Shown: positions 53,863 to 64,000 of the stretch, one piece after another
Layout: each line of letters opens with the position of its first letter
Position numbering within the stretch: position 1 is the stretch's first letter
Assembly: GCA_025201345.1 (NCBI GenBank)
Contig: JAIXMG010000006.1
Coordinates: forward strand, 868,001 to 932,000
Reading direction: 5' to 3'
Length of the DNA: 64,000 nucleotides
DNA from: Thamnidium elegans
Taxonomy: Eukaryota > Mucoromycota > Mucoromycetes > Mucorales > Mucoraceae
Program-made: the position numbers and the translations under genes
Notes under the pieces: generated by a model
What the model was told of the DNA's origin: nothing
Database searches by the model: none
Seen by the model: the letters and a program-made list of their open reading frames with translations, nothing else

Positions 53863-55297
53863 TTATTGAGGCTTCCCCTTTTTAAAATCATCAACAACTT
53901 GTTGATAAAAGGTATCACTTGTCATGACTTTAGCAGCAGTGAAAGCTAAACACTTTGCAGCACGAATGGTATCTTGGTGAGCACGAGGAAGTCTGGCAGC
54001 AGCAGCAAATTCTTTGGTATGGTTAGCAGCATCGGTATGAATACCGTAGGCAGGATGAATGGTAGGCACAACATAACTAAAGTTACCCATATCAGTACTA
54101 CCGGTACTGGTTTGTTCTTCTTCTGTACGTGTACGGTACTTGATACCTTCCTTTTCCATATAATGCTTGAAATCAGCAGTCATAGCATCGTTCATAAAAA
54201 CATCTTCGACAGGTCCCAATGGTGCCCAATTCAATTTGTAGTTACAGCCAGTGGCAAGAGCAGCGGCTTTAAAACAGTTTTCGACGCGGGGCTTTAATGC
54301 CTTGAGTTGGTTTCTGGTGATGGAACGAGCATAAAAACGAGCGGAGGAATAAGCTGGGATGACATTAGGAGAATTACCACCGTTTGTAATAATACCGTGA
54401 AGTCTAAAAATTTAAATATTAATAAAAAATCGTGTGAAAATAAGCGTGAGACAAGATTTTTTTTTACCTGTCTGTGGGGATGGTTTGTTGTCTTAATAAA
54501 CCAATGTTATCGAAACCTTGCATTAAGGCATCTACAGCGTTTACACCGTTCCAAGGAGCCATACCGGCATGAGAAGCCTTACCAAAGAACTCAACATCAA
54601 GCGCATCTAATGCTAACATTCTACCGTATAACCCATCAACAGCAAAAGGATGCTAAAAAAAAAATAAAAAATTTAGCTGGGGGGAAAAGAAAAAGATTTG
54701 TAAAAACCCTCCCACTTACCAACATCATGGCATAATCCACATTATCTTGAACAATACCTTCCTTTACAAAATTGATCTTTCCATTTGTAGTTTCTTCAGC
54801 AGGAGTGCCAAAGAGGACAACAGTACCTTGAACTAAACCTTTATCCATTAATTCCTTAAAGGCAAGTGTACAAGCAAGACCTTGAACAGTAATAATGTTA
54901 TGGCCACATGCGTGTCCAATACTAAAAACAAGTTTTATTAACACAGTTTTATATTTTTTTTTTCTTTTTTTTTTTTTACCCAGGTAAAGCATCATATTCA
55001 CAAACAAAACCAACTCTTCTGCCGGAGCTGCTGTTACTGTACTTTGCCATAAAAGCAGTCTTTAAACCAGAGGCTTCATAAGTCATGTCAAATCCTTTAC
55101 CGGCAAGGTACTTTGTCAAGAGGTTATAAGCGTGGAACTCTTTGTTTCCTAACTCGGGATCGTCATGAACCTATAAGTTTTTATAAGTATGAGGAATATT
55201 TTTATGTAAAGCGTTTAGTTACCTTGAGACTAATCTCTCGAAGTTCCTTATCGAGACCGTCAATGGTATGTGTAATAGATTGCTTAATGTCGTTCAT
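53863..55297 (-). CDS. Peptidase M20 family amidohydrolase (PM20D2/aminoacylase-like)
   Basis: Exons 55297-55223, 55170-54980, 54921-54720, 54652-54468 and 54403-53863 give 397 residues in frame. It is a zinc amidohydrolase of the M20 group that cleaves amide bonds of N-acyl amino acids or dipeptides. Metal and catalytic residues: FVCEYDALPGIGHACGHN (the His and Asp of the site and a Cys-Gly-His loop), PAEETTNGK (catalytic Glu pair), MLHPFAVD, and the lid-domain GKASHAGMAPWNGVNA. The C-terminal HPAYGIHTDAANHT supplies the last metal ligand. The start MNDIKQSITHTIDGLDKELR fits the family. No signal peptide is seen, so it is probably cytosolic. The physiological substrate is unknown. Confidence 0.92.
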
Positions 55298-57047
55298 AAT
55301 GAAAAAAAAAAAAAGATAAAAAGGTAATAGGTAATGGAGTTTTATTATTTTTTTATACTAATTCCCCTCCGAGCAGCCGGTGTTTGTGTGGTCGTACTGT
55401 GTCATTCGGCTTTCAAAAAATATATTCTCCCCTCCAGTGCTGGTTAAAGCTAGAAACACTACTAAATATAAATTGCCTTTTACTTTTTCTATCGCTGTAA
55501 TGGAAGGAGCTTTTTGTCGTTGTTTTGATACTCTAGTGTCATAAGGAAATTTCAATGAAATGAATGATAATAAAAAGACGCGAGATTAAATTCTATTAAC
55601 CATTTTCATTTATTAATTTCTACTATTTCTCTTTTTTAAAAAAAAAAATAGATCTCAGCTTAACGTTACATCAACTAAACTGCTGCAGGTAAACTCAAAA
55701 CTTTTGAAGTACATAAAAAAATCAAGCCAGCCAATATTTTTAGCGTTTATTCATTTTCGTTGTTTTGCCATTTTTGTGAAATGGTACGAGTATTTCCTAT
55801 CAAACAATCACGTCAATCATAAGAAGGCAAGCAACGTTTACAAATATTGTGTGTACTCTTTTTTTTAGTTACAAAATGGATCATCCGTATCCGTAATATC
55901 AAAAAAAACACTTTTTCTGTTGTTTTTTTTTAATAATTAATTTAATACCTGATTGGCTGAAAGATATATTTTGTTGAGTAAAGAGTTTTTCGGTAAATAA
56001 CATGCTGTCTAGACTAAAAAGCTCGATTTTATCCGACAATATCCTTCTATGATAAATGCCACCAGTTGTTATATTTTAAATAATTGAACAATATCGGTTT
56101 TGTAGTTAGTTATTTGCAGATAAGGCCATAAGTACAATTATGTGGATCAGGAACTTACCGTTTTCAATAAAAAAAAATAGCGCGTGAGAAGGAGGTCTTA
56201 TCGAATTTCTTATAACAAACATTATGATTAAAATGAAACATTTTCCTTTTTATAAAATGTAATGTGAGATAAAAGTTGCTCACTTCCTCTCTTTATAAAA
56301 AAAATTACTTTATAAAGAAACGTAATAATTCAAATAATCACGTACAAGAAGAAGAAAAACTTAGACGGATAGTATTAACATGTAACTCGATTCACCAAGT
56401 AAATAGAAGTATATTTATATATCTTTTACTCATGAAAAAGTAAACAAATCATTAACTAATTAAAAAAAAAATTTCTCTCACTTTTGTTTATTTATGTCTG
56501 GATTTCCTTTTTTCCTTTCTTTCCCTTTTCTTTCCACTATGAAATTATTCAGTTCTTGAAAGACCTCTGGGGTTCCTTCAGAAAATTATACAACACTACT
56601 ACAAATACTTTCATTACCGTCAAATGTAGGCGTTTTTCAATCATTACAAACTTGATATAGGGTCTTCAGACTTTTAGGGTGCTCTTACGCTTTTCATTGC
56701 AGGAACCGTAGACGTACTTGAAACGGAATATTCTTTATTTTGGAGCACTGGGGACGCGTTTGGTTCCGGGTTTCTGCAGGACTTATAAGGGCTTCCCGTT
56801 ACTATCGTTAAACCTGACGTCTTCTACGGATAATTACGTTTGTGGCTGTCTCCGAATGAGGGAGATGGCGAGGATTTGTAAGTGAGGAGTTATGCGAGGT
56901 GAATGAGACTTCAAGTATTCCTTATTATGAACTCCTGGTGATGTTTACAAGCGTAAAAGTTCTAGATGTATGCTTGGGCTTCACTTTATACCGAGTAGTC
57001 ACGATCTTATGCTTTATGGAGCTGGTTCATTTAGGTGATTTTGCGGT

Positions 57048-57084
<37 letters not shown>

Positions 57085-57164
57085 TCGCATCTAATATTTC
57101 ATACATAGTGTCTGGTTTTGGTAGTCGTTTCTGTTACTCGATTCTAGGTATATGACTTCTTGGT

Positions 57165-57240
57165 ATATTGCTACCTGGTTTTTAACTACTTGGTGTTTGA
57201 CTACTTGGTGTTTACTTCTGGTAGTCTACTTTATGGTGCT
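57165..57240 (+). repeat. Degenerate tandem repeat, core CTACTTGGTGTTT
   Basis: CTACTTGGTGTTTGA occurs twice in tandem around 57,187-57,215, flanked by worn variants (GACTTCTTGG, GCTACCTGG, TACTTCTGGTAG). Confidence 0.6.
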
Positions 57241-57954
57241 TGATATAAACCATTCATCGTAACCGGCTCTTTTTCCATTATTACTATTTTCTTCTGGTTG
57301 TCTACTTCTTGCTGATTTATGTACACGACTTATTGTAACTGAATTTTTCTACGGTATTTGCTATCATCTGGTGCTTTTTTTTCTAGCATTTGATTATGAT
57401 GTTATGTTTTGATGTGTTTGATACTTGTCGTTTTCTACCGAACCACAGTTTATTTTATCTAATCATAATAAAAGCGCGGCAGTAAAATTTAGCTTGAATC
57501 AACCATACGACCGTCTCTTTATTAAAGCTATTGTACTTGCTCTATTATTCGAGATTACCACTGTAAATAAAATAGTTACATTTATGGTTAATATAAAATG
57601 AATCCGACTTTGTTTTATTTAATTGTTTTTTTTTGATGATATATGGTTATGGTTAAATCGCTTATACTAGTAATCCTCTTTCTATTCAATGAAACTACGG
57701 TTTCTGTATCTACAATCAGCTCACCGGCGGTTTTTCCACTTTGCTTCAGGTAAATATCCTCCCCTTAAGCTTCCATTTATGCAAATGGAGTTACCATACA
57801 AATTCCTTTAATATGGTTGCACAATAGATCCTTTTTAAAGTATCAAAGTGTAAAAACCTTATATTTCTGTGCTCATGTTTTACATATTTACTCATGAAAT
57901 CTATTTAATCATTCGGATATGTATTCGTATTTTATACGTCGATCAGTTATTTAT

Positions 57955-57999
57955 GTACTTTTTATATGGATAAACAAAGTTAAGTGAGCGCATGAAAGG
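57955..57999 (+). repeat. Dispersed repeat copy (GGATAAAC...GAGCGCAT)
   Basis: Closely similar to 4,241-4,283, including the TTTTTAT lead-in. A weaker inverted relative (GTTTATCC) lies at about 58,435-58,460, which could make this the edge of a 0.5-kb MITE. Confidence 0.5.
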
Positions 58000-59597
58000 A
58001 TAATATGTCTCACTTCTTTTTTGTGCTCGTTATATATATATATATATATATATTTAGCTGAATAGAATGTTGTACTGATATTTTCCCTTCTTAAAAAGAT
58101 TTTTAACGTTCAAAAGTTGTTTATTGTAAGAAGTACGGTTTGATGAGAGTTGACTGTAAACGAAGTGTGTATTTTAAACATTAAAAGTCGTTTGAGATAT
58201 CGAAAAGCCATTATTGTCTCTTTAATACCTTATTTATAAGAAATCGTAATACATGTAATTTTCGTCTTGAAAAATAAAGTATTTAATAGCTGAGTGGAGG
58301 ATGTAATTAGTTACTCTTTTTTTTTTTACTTGAGTCTAGCAACATTGAAGTAGCGTAGGGTTAACCTCACCACTATCAGATATAATCAACCAATTGCAGG
58401 GAATACCGGTTTGATAAAGAATAACGAGTAATATATCACTTTTTAGTCTCGTTTATCCGTATTCATACGAATATATATATAAAAGGAACTTGCTGCACGA
58501 ACAATAAGTGTACAGATCTTTTTAATATAAATACACAGAAAAAAAAAATTGTACGGTAAGGGGTCTTATGTAATCACGAAATAATTAAATTATCTTGTTT
58601 CTAAACACAACCAGAATCCATCTACTTGAACGAAATAATGTTAATTGTTGCTTAACAGTAGTATCTATAGCTACCAGTAATGTTAGTGTCATTGGTATAT
58701 CTAATGGAATTTGAATATATTGCATTCAAATGGTTCTACAACAATTTAATTGACAAACCATATTTTCTTCAAATGTTTAAAACTGAATACCCCTTTATTA
58801 GCTATATTCAAATAAAAATAAAGTTTTTTTTTTTTTTTTGCAGCAAAAAAGGTTCTCTTGACATGCAGCACTATTTTCCTGAATTGTGCAACACTCTTTA
58901 AAAGTGCGATACATTTTTGTTGGAAAAAAAAAAAAAAAGTATATGGGCTTAAGGGTCGCTACAATAGGGCGGGTATAAAATAAAAGCGGATAGACGTTTT
59001 GCCATAAAAAAAAATATAGCTTTCACATGGTCCAGGAATTTGGGATTCTCAAGTACAATAAAAAGATTACTTTTGATAAGCGTATCATGCAATAATGAGG
59101 TATTAAGCAAATAACACGATTGTTTATTACTTTAAAGAAGGGTAAATTACGTTTTTGGCTTAAATGATTTGGTAAACCGATTAAAGATAACGTAATCAAA
59201 AAGACTTGTAAAAAGAAAGTAAAACGGACACTAAAATGAGTTGTACAACATTTACTGGTCACCATATCGCATCAGATAAAGTTTTGTAATCAACCCTTTT
59301 ATAATAAAGATAATAATAATAATAAAAGAGCTTTTTTTTTTGCTTGTTTAAATCAACCTTTTTTCTTTTTTAAAAAGAAAAGAATTGACAGAAATATATA
59401 GTATAAAATAGTTTTTTTTTTTAAGGTTGCATTTTCTGACGTACAGGCTCTGTTAAAATAAAATAAAAACCATGGACATCCCACCCCCCCTGGGGTTAAA
59501 ATAAAATAAAAAAAAAATTATTATATTTCCAGTCGTTTACCCGACCAACTTAATTTACCTTCCTCTTCCCTTTTTGTAAACAAAAAATATAAAAAAG

Positions 59598-59844
59598 ATG
59601 CTTCGTAACGTTATCTCTAGACCTACTATTGTCAGCGTCAAGCAGGTATATCATTTTCGTTCCACTTTCTTCTTCTTCTTCTTCTTGCAAGCATATATAT
59701 ACACACAATACAATAGAATATACTTGACTTACAACCTATCCTTTTCTTTTTGTACATATTTTATATATTGCATAGGCTACTCGTGGTTTCGCTTCTCAAG
59801 CCAGTTATATTCCCACCCCTGCTCCCGTTGAGCAAAAGACTGTA

Positions 59845-59879
<35 letters not shown>

Positions 59880-61259
59880 TAGAAAAAAAAAAAAATATTT
59901 TTTCTTTTAATAATAGCTTACACCATCTACAATAGATCTTCCCCAAGAAGTATGGAGGTAAATATACCGTTACCATGATTCCTGGTGATGGTATTGGTCA
60001 AGAGATTGCCATGTCCGTCAAGGATGTTTTCAAGGCTGCCAATGTTCCTGTTGAATTTGAGCAATACGATGTCTCTGGTTTGACCTCTGAAGACGATAAG
60101 TTGTACCAAGAGTCTATTGAGTCTCTTCGTCGTAACAAGGTTGGTATCAAGGGTACCCTTTTCACTCCCACCTCCAAGCTTGGTCACAAGTCTTTCAACG
60201 TTACTATGCGTAAGGATTTGGATATGTATGCTTCTCTCTCTCTCTGTAAGAACATTCCCGGTGTCTCTTCTCGTTTGAGCAATGTTGATATTGCCATCAT
60301 TCGTGAGAACACTGAAGGTGAATACTCTGGTTTGGAACATCAAGTAAGGATTTTTTTTTATTTTAAAACGGCTTTAATATTTGCCATTTTTTTTTTTTTT
60401 TTTTTTTTAACTTACCCGATTTTTCTTTTTAGTCTGTTCCCGGTGTTGTTGAGTCTCTCAAGATCATTACCCGTACCAAGACTGAACGTATTGCTCGTTT
60501 CGCTTTCGATTTTGCTGTCAAGAACAACCGTAAGAAGGTTACCATTATTCACAAGGCCAACATTATGTAAGTTTTTTTTTTTTTATTATTATTATTTAAT
60601 AAGCGGGGAAAAAAAAATGGGGTTACTAATTTTGATTAAAATAGGAAATTGGCTGATGGTCTTTTCTTGCGTACTTGTCGTGAAGTCGCCAAGGAGTATG
60701 CTCACCACAACATTGAAGTCAACGATATGATTGTTGATAACACTGCTATGCAACTTGTCTGTCGTCCTCAACAATTCGATGTTATGGTCATGCCCAACTT
60801 GTACGGTAACATTGTCTCCAACGTCGTAAGTAACCTATTAAAAATATCTAAAATATCTTTTTTTTTTTTTTCTAACACTTTTTTTTTAGGGTGCTGGTTT
60901 AATCGGTAGCCCTGGTTTGATTCCCGGTTGTAACATTGGTCGTGAATTCGCTATGTTCGAACCTGTAAGTTTAAATTTTTTTTTTGGAAAAAAAAAATAG
61001 GTTTACTAAATGTTTCTTATGTGTGTTGTAGGGTTGTCGTCACGTTGCTCTTGATATCCAAGATCAAAACTCTGCTAACCCCACCGCCATGTTGCTTTCC
61101 AGTGTTATGATGTTGAGACACTTGAACTTGGATGAACATGCCAACAAGATCTCTTCTGCTGTTTACGATACTATCGCCTCTGGTACTTCCAAGACTGTCG
61201 ATATCGGTGGAAAGAGCACCCTTAAGGAATTCACCGCTGCCGTCATCTCCAAATTGTAA
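59598..61259 (+). CDS. IDH1: Isocitrate dehydrogenase [NAD+], subunit 1, mitochondrial
   Basis: Exons 59598-59645, 59776-59841, 59936-60343, 60433-60566, 60645-60825, 60890-60964 and 61032-61259 give 379 residues. The N-terminus [20 protein letters not shown] is a typical mitochondrial presequence. The fold is marked by [38 protein letters not shown], and the C-terminal [20 protein letters not shown]. The enzyme is an allosteric octamer converting isocitrate to 2-oxoglutarate in the TCA cycle, and IDH1 is the regulatory subunit. [22 protein letters not shown] resembles the IDH1 rather than the catalytic IDH2 pattern. The biased codon use points to high expression. Confidence 0.95.
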
Positions 61260-61468
61260 AAAAATAAATAAAAAAAGACCAGAAATTCATTACAACTCGT
61301 ACAATAACCCCCCAACACATTGAAATAAACAATAATAAAGTAGAATTATAGAAATTCCTTTTTTTTTTGGGATCATTTTTTTTCTTTTTTCTATTTTTTT
61401 TTTGTGTGTATATAATTATATATTTTAAAGAATGTATTAAGAATTAGGTGTGTATAAATTATAAGTTT

Positions 61469-61717
61469 TTATAGACTAGTTGAAGAAGAAGAGACCCAAG
61501 ATTGATCCGTTTCTGTATCGGTGCTAATGGTAGAATCATTAAATTCTGGAAAGGAAACGTAACTCTTTTGAAATTCTGATAGTTGATCCAAGCAAAGATT
61601 TGGGTCGTTCAACATGATATGCTTCGTCTTTGTGTGTCTTCTTCTTAACACGACTTCTTTGATAAACTCTGTACACGCTTCTGACCACTTGTATGAACCC
61701 TTTCGCTTTAAAAACAT
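61469..61717 (-). CDS. Small hypothetical protein, 82 residues
   Basis: A single-exon frame starting MFLKRKGSYKWSEACTEF, with a basic stretch KEVVLRRRHTKTK, then an acidic Ser/Thr-rich end (DSTISTDTETDQSW). A TA-rich, TATA-like box (about 61,780) and a leader rich in A/C/T precede it. It is divergent from SelO (gap 457 bp) and convergent with IDH1. No family is recognised. Short length keeps confidence moderate. Confidence 0.5.
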   Translation of the reverse strand: MFLKRKGSYKWSEACTEFIKEVVLRRRHTKTKHIMLNDPNLCLDQLSEFQKSYVSFPEFNDSTISTDTETDQSWVSSSSTSL

Positions 61718-62174
61718 TTTGAGGGTTAAAGAGAATGAAAGAAAGGAATGGATATGTGCTAAAGTGTGTGTGTTAAAGAAGATATATAAATAGAAAAAGA
61801 ATAAAAAAAAAAAAAAAAAAAAGTCTCACATATTTATTGAAAATTCTCATATAATGGTGCCATATTCATTTTCTACCTCCTAGAGTGAAAAAAAAAAAAA
61901 CCTCCTTTTTACGTCATTTGTTATATGTTTTTCTTTTTAATGCTTTAATAAGGGATCACAATATGTTTTGTTCTTTCTACACGTTAGATAGTTTATATTC
62001 GAGTCTGTTACATCGGAGAATATCCTGCCTCCCTCTTTCAACCTGTCACTTTATAAATTAAACGATTAAAACTTAACTTTTTTTTTTTTTTTTTTTTTTT
62101 GGCGCAGCGCTTAAAATTGTAAACTAAAAAAAAAAAAAACAATTCTTTTCTTCTCTTTTTCCGTTTTAAAAATC
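61718..62174. other. Divergent promoter region of the small protein and SelO
   Basis: Homopolymer-rich DNA (A22, T24 runs) with no gene. It ends in the T-rich leader of the SelO gene. Confidence 0.5.
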
Positions 62175-64000
62175 ATGAGCATTCGCAATATGACTACACG
62201 TTCTTTAAAGTCTTTACCTAATGTACCGACGAAATTCACAAAGTGTTTGCCTGGCGATATCTACACAACGAATGTAACCGACGAAAACCAGCCCAACATT
62301 ATGCGCACACCGCGTCCAGTCCATGGCGCTGTCTACTCACACGTCTATCCTGAAAAGGCGCCCGACCCTATCGTCTTGGCCATCTCGAAACCTGCCTGTC
62401 AAGCCATCGATCTAGATATCACAGACGAGGATTTTGCAGATGTCTTTTCTGGTAATAAGGTATTACCTGATACTCGACCTTGGTCTTTATGTTACGCCGG
62501 ACACCAATTCGGGTAAGTTTCGCACTTTTTTTTTTTTAGTGCATTATGGATTATTAATCCTTTTTTTTTTTTTAAAAAAAACAGGTATTATGCTGGACAG
62601 CTCGGTGACGGTAGAGCCATTTCATTATTCGAAACCGTCAACAGTAAAGGCCAGTCTTGGGAAATACAGTTGAAAGGAGCGGGAAGAACGCCTTATTCTC
62701 GGTTTGGAGACGGGTATGCGGTATTGAGATCAAGTATCCGAGAATTTCTGATGTCTGAGCATATGCATGCTTTAGGTGTACCGACAACGCGTGCATTAGC
62801 ATTGGTGGAGACCAGCCGAGATGTTTACAGAGAAGACGGGCCCAGAGAAAGTAATAAAAAAGAGATATTTTTAAGCAGCCGTGTATTAATATAAATCTTA
62901 GTTCAACCCGAGACTGGAGCTATCGTAGCACGCATGGCTCCTTCGTGGCTTCGATTTGGTAACTTTGAGATATTCTATCACCGTGACGATATGGACAATG
63001 TACGAAAACTAGCGGATTACACCATCGAGAACGTGGTTACGGAGCAGGAAGGCTCTGGCAATAAGTACGCGCAAATGTTTAGAAATATCACAAAGAATAC
63101 AGCGAAAATGGTGGCGGAGTGGCAAGCCATTGGGTTTAATCACGGTGTCATGAACACAGATAACATGTCTGTGTTGGGCCTAACCATGGATTACGGGCCT
63201 TTCCAAGTCATGGATTTTTATAACCCTCGTTACGTCTGTAACCACTCTGACGAAACTGGACGTAAAGTAGCACACTCTCTTTTTTTAGTCTGTTTTTTTT
63301 TATACTCATTTTATTTTAGGTTACGCTTTTCATCGTCAACCTTCTGTTTGTATATTCAACTTGGTGCGATTAAGCATCCCGTTGTTCGAGCTTATCGGCG
63401 CTGGCGACCAAGTGGACAGCTTGGTCTTTGCGTCCAAAGAAGACGAGACGCGTGAAGGTGTGACCTCGGAGCAAGTACTGGAAGAATACCGATCGAAAGC
63501 GCAACATTTTGTGCAAAAGTTACTGCAGGAAGAATTCAAAGAGTATTTCATGTCCAGTTTATTGACAAAGATGCGGTCCAAGCTGGGGCTAAAAGAATGC
63601 TCAGAGAATAAAAGCGACATGGACGATGTGATCATTCCTTTACTGGACTGGATGACTAACCACCATATCGACTACCACAAGTTCTACAGATCGCTTAGTA
63701 ATTATAAAATGACGAGCGAAGGCGAAGAAAGCGACCATGAAAAGGCGGTCCATGAGTGGCTTGATATTTATGCCGAACAGGAGAGTCAGGTAGAGGAAAG
63801 CAAGCAGACCTTAAAGGCCTGGCTGGCTATCTATCGTCATCGACTGATCAAGGAAAAGTCAGATTGCGAGGAGAGAAAGAAAAGGATGGACGCTGTCAAT
63901 CCTCGATTTGTGCTTCGAAACTCAATTGCAGAGAAAGTCATAGAGTCCTTTGAGAAGGATACAGAAGATGAGGCGAAACAGGTTCTGAATGCATGTCTTG
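62175..64000 (+). CDS. SelO/Fmp40-type protein adenylyltransferase (AMPylase), 3' end cut by window
   Basis: Exons 62175-62512, 62585-62850, 62902-63261 and 63320 to beyond 64,000 give about 548 residues so far. SelO is a pseudokinase-fold enzyme that transfers AMP to Ser, Thr or Tyr of mitochondrial proteins and takes part in redox defence. Conserved blocks: [30 protein letters not shown], the glycine-rich [36 protein letters not shown], and the active site [14 protein letters not shown] followed by [13 protein letters not shown] (Asn and Asp metal ligands). The N-terminal [15 protein letters not shown] is basic and hydroxylated, fitting a mitochondrial presequence. Fungal members carry Cys rather than selenocysteine at the C-terminus, but that part is outside the window. 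Confidence 0.95.

Larger units (their letters stand above)
55298..59597. other. 4.3 kb gene-free stretch
   Basis: No supported gene on either strand. It contains A-runs (about 57,051-57,080), a degenerate TACTTGG repeat at about 57,165-57,240, a dispersed-repeat copy at 57,955-57,999, a TA microsatellite at 58,032-58,052, and T/A homopolymers upstream of IDH1. Open frames here (for example 56,899-57,108 and 58,680-58,901) look accidental. Confidence 0.45.

Noticed and set aside
56899..57108. Plus-strand frame of 69 codons
   Set aside because: Ends in a poly-Lys translation of an A-run and has no family features.
59916..59935. Earlier splice acceptor (TAATAG) for IDH1 exon 3
   Set aside because: It puts the following sequence out of the isocitrate dehydrogenase frame; the CAATAG at 59,935 keeps it.

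Overview
The window is nuclear DNA from a filamentous fungus, most likely a mucoralean (Mucoromycota). The DNA is strongly AT-rich. Genes carry many short (about 50-90 bp) GT-AG introns, poly-A and poly-T tracts are everywhere, and the protein families and relic transposons (Fanzor, MULE, Tc1/mariner, a LINE, an expanded HSP70-like family) match that group. The species cannot be fixed from the sequence. No rRNA, tRNA or CRISPR array was recognised.

The window has two halves. Positions 1-40,000 are gene-poor and full of transposon debris, with a few intact genes: an MFS transporter (4.8-6.9 kb, minus), a small Ser-rich protein, a coiled-coil protein with a dynein-adaptor-like CC1 box (10.3-13.4 kb), a LIM-domain-binding (LDB/PtaB-type) regulator (14.6-16.2 kb), a repetitive CaaX-ended acidic protein (23.4-25.7 kb, minus), an Mss4-like Rab factor (26.3 kb) and a lineage-type protein of unknown function (31.4 kb). 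Positions 40,000-64,000 are mostly compact single-copy genes: aldehyde dehydrogenase, a 1,348-residue ankyrin/coiled-coil protein, RHO1, the mRNA-capping RNA triphosphatase, a PP2C phosphatase, an ACSS3-type acyl-CoA synthetase, an M20 amidohydrolase, mitochondrial NAD-isocitrate dehydrogenase subunit 1 and SelO, which runs off the end. A 4.3 kb stretch (55.3-59.6 kb) in that half shows no gene.

The most interesting mobile DNA is at 34.0-39.1 kb. A decayed Fanzor (eukaryotic TnpB-like RNA-guided nuclease) lies divergently beside an internally deleted DDE transposase, and a 13-bp inverted match encloses both. A second Fanzor C-terminal exon sits at 14.2 kb. At 17.4-20.9 kb a nested insertion is readable to the base: a gene-family fragment was hit by a short palindromic MITE (9-bp target duplication), and that MITE was later hit by a LINE (11-bp target duplication and poly-A tail). 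A MULE transposase relic lies next to it. A PIF/Harbinger-like MITE with TTA duplications lies at 30.0-30.5 kb.

The intact genes do not form one pathway. Several are metabolic (aldehyde and acyl-CoA activation, TCA cycle) and others are core eukaryotic machinery (Rho signalling, mRNA capping, PP2C). Gene models were built by eye from frame, splice signals and family resemblance. For all but one spliced gene the exon lengths sum to a whole number of codons; the exception is the MFS transporter, which is one base out at one junction.
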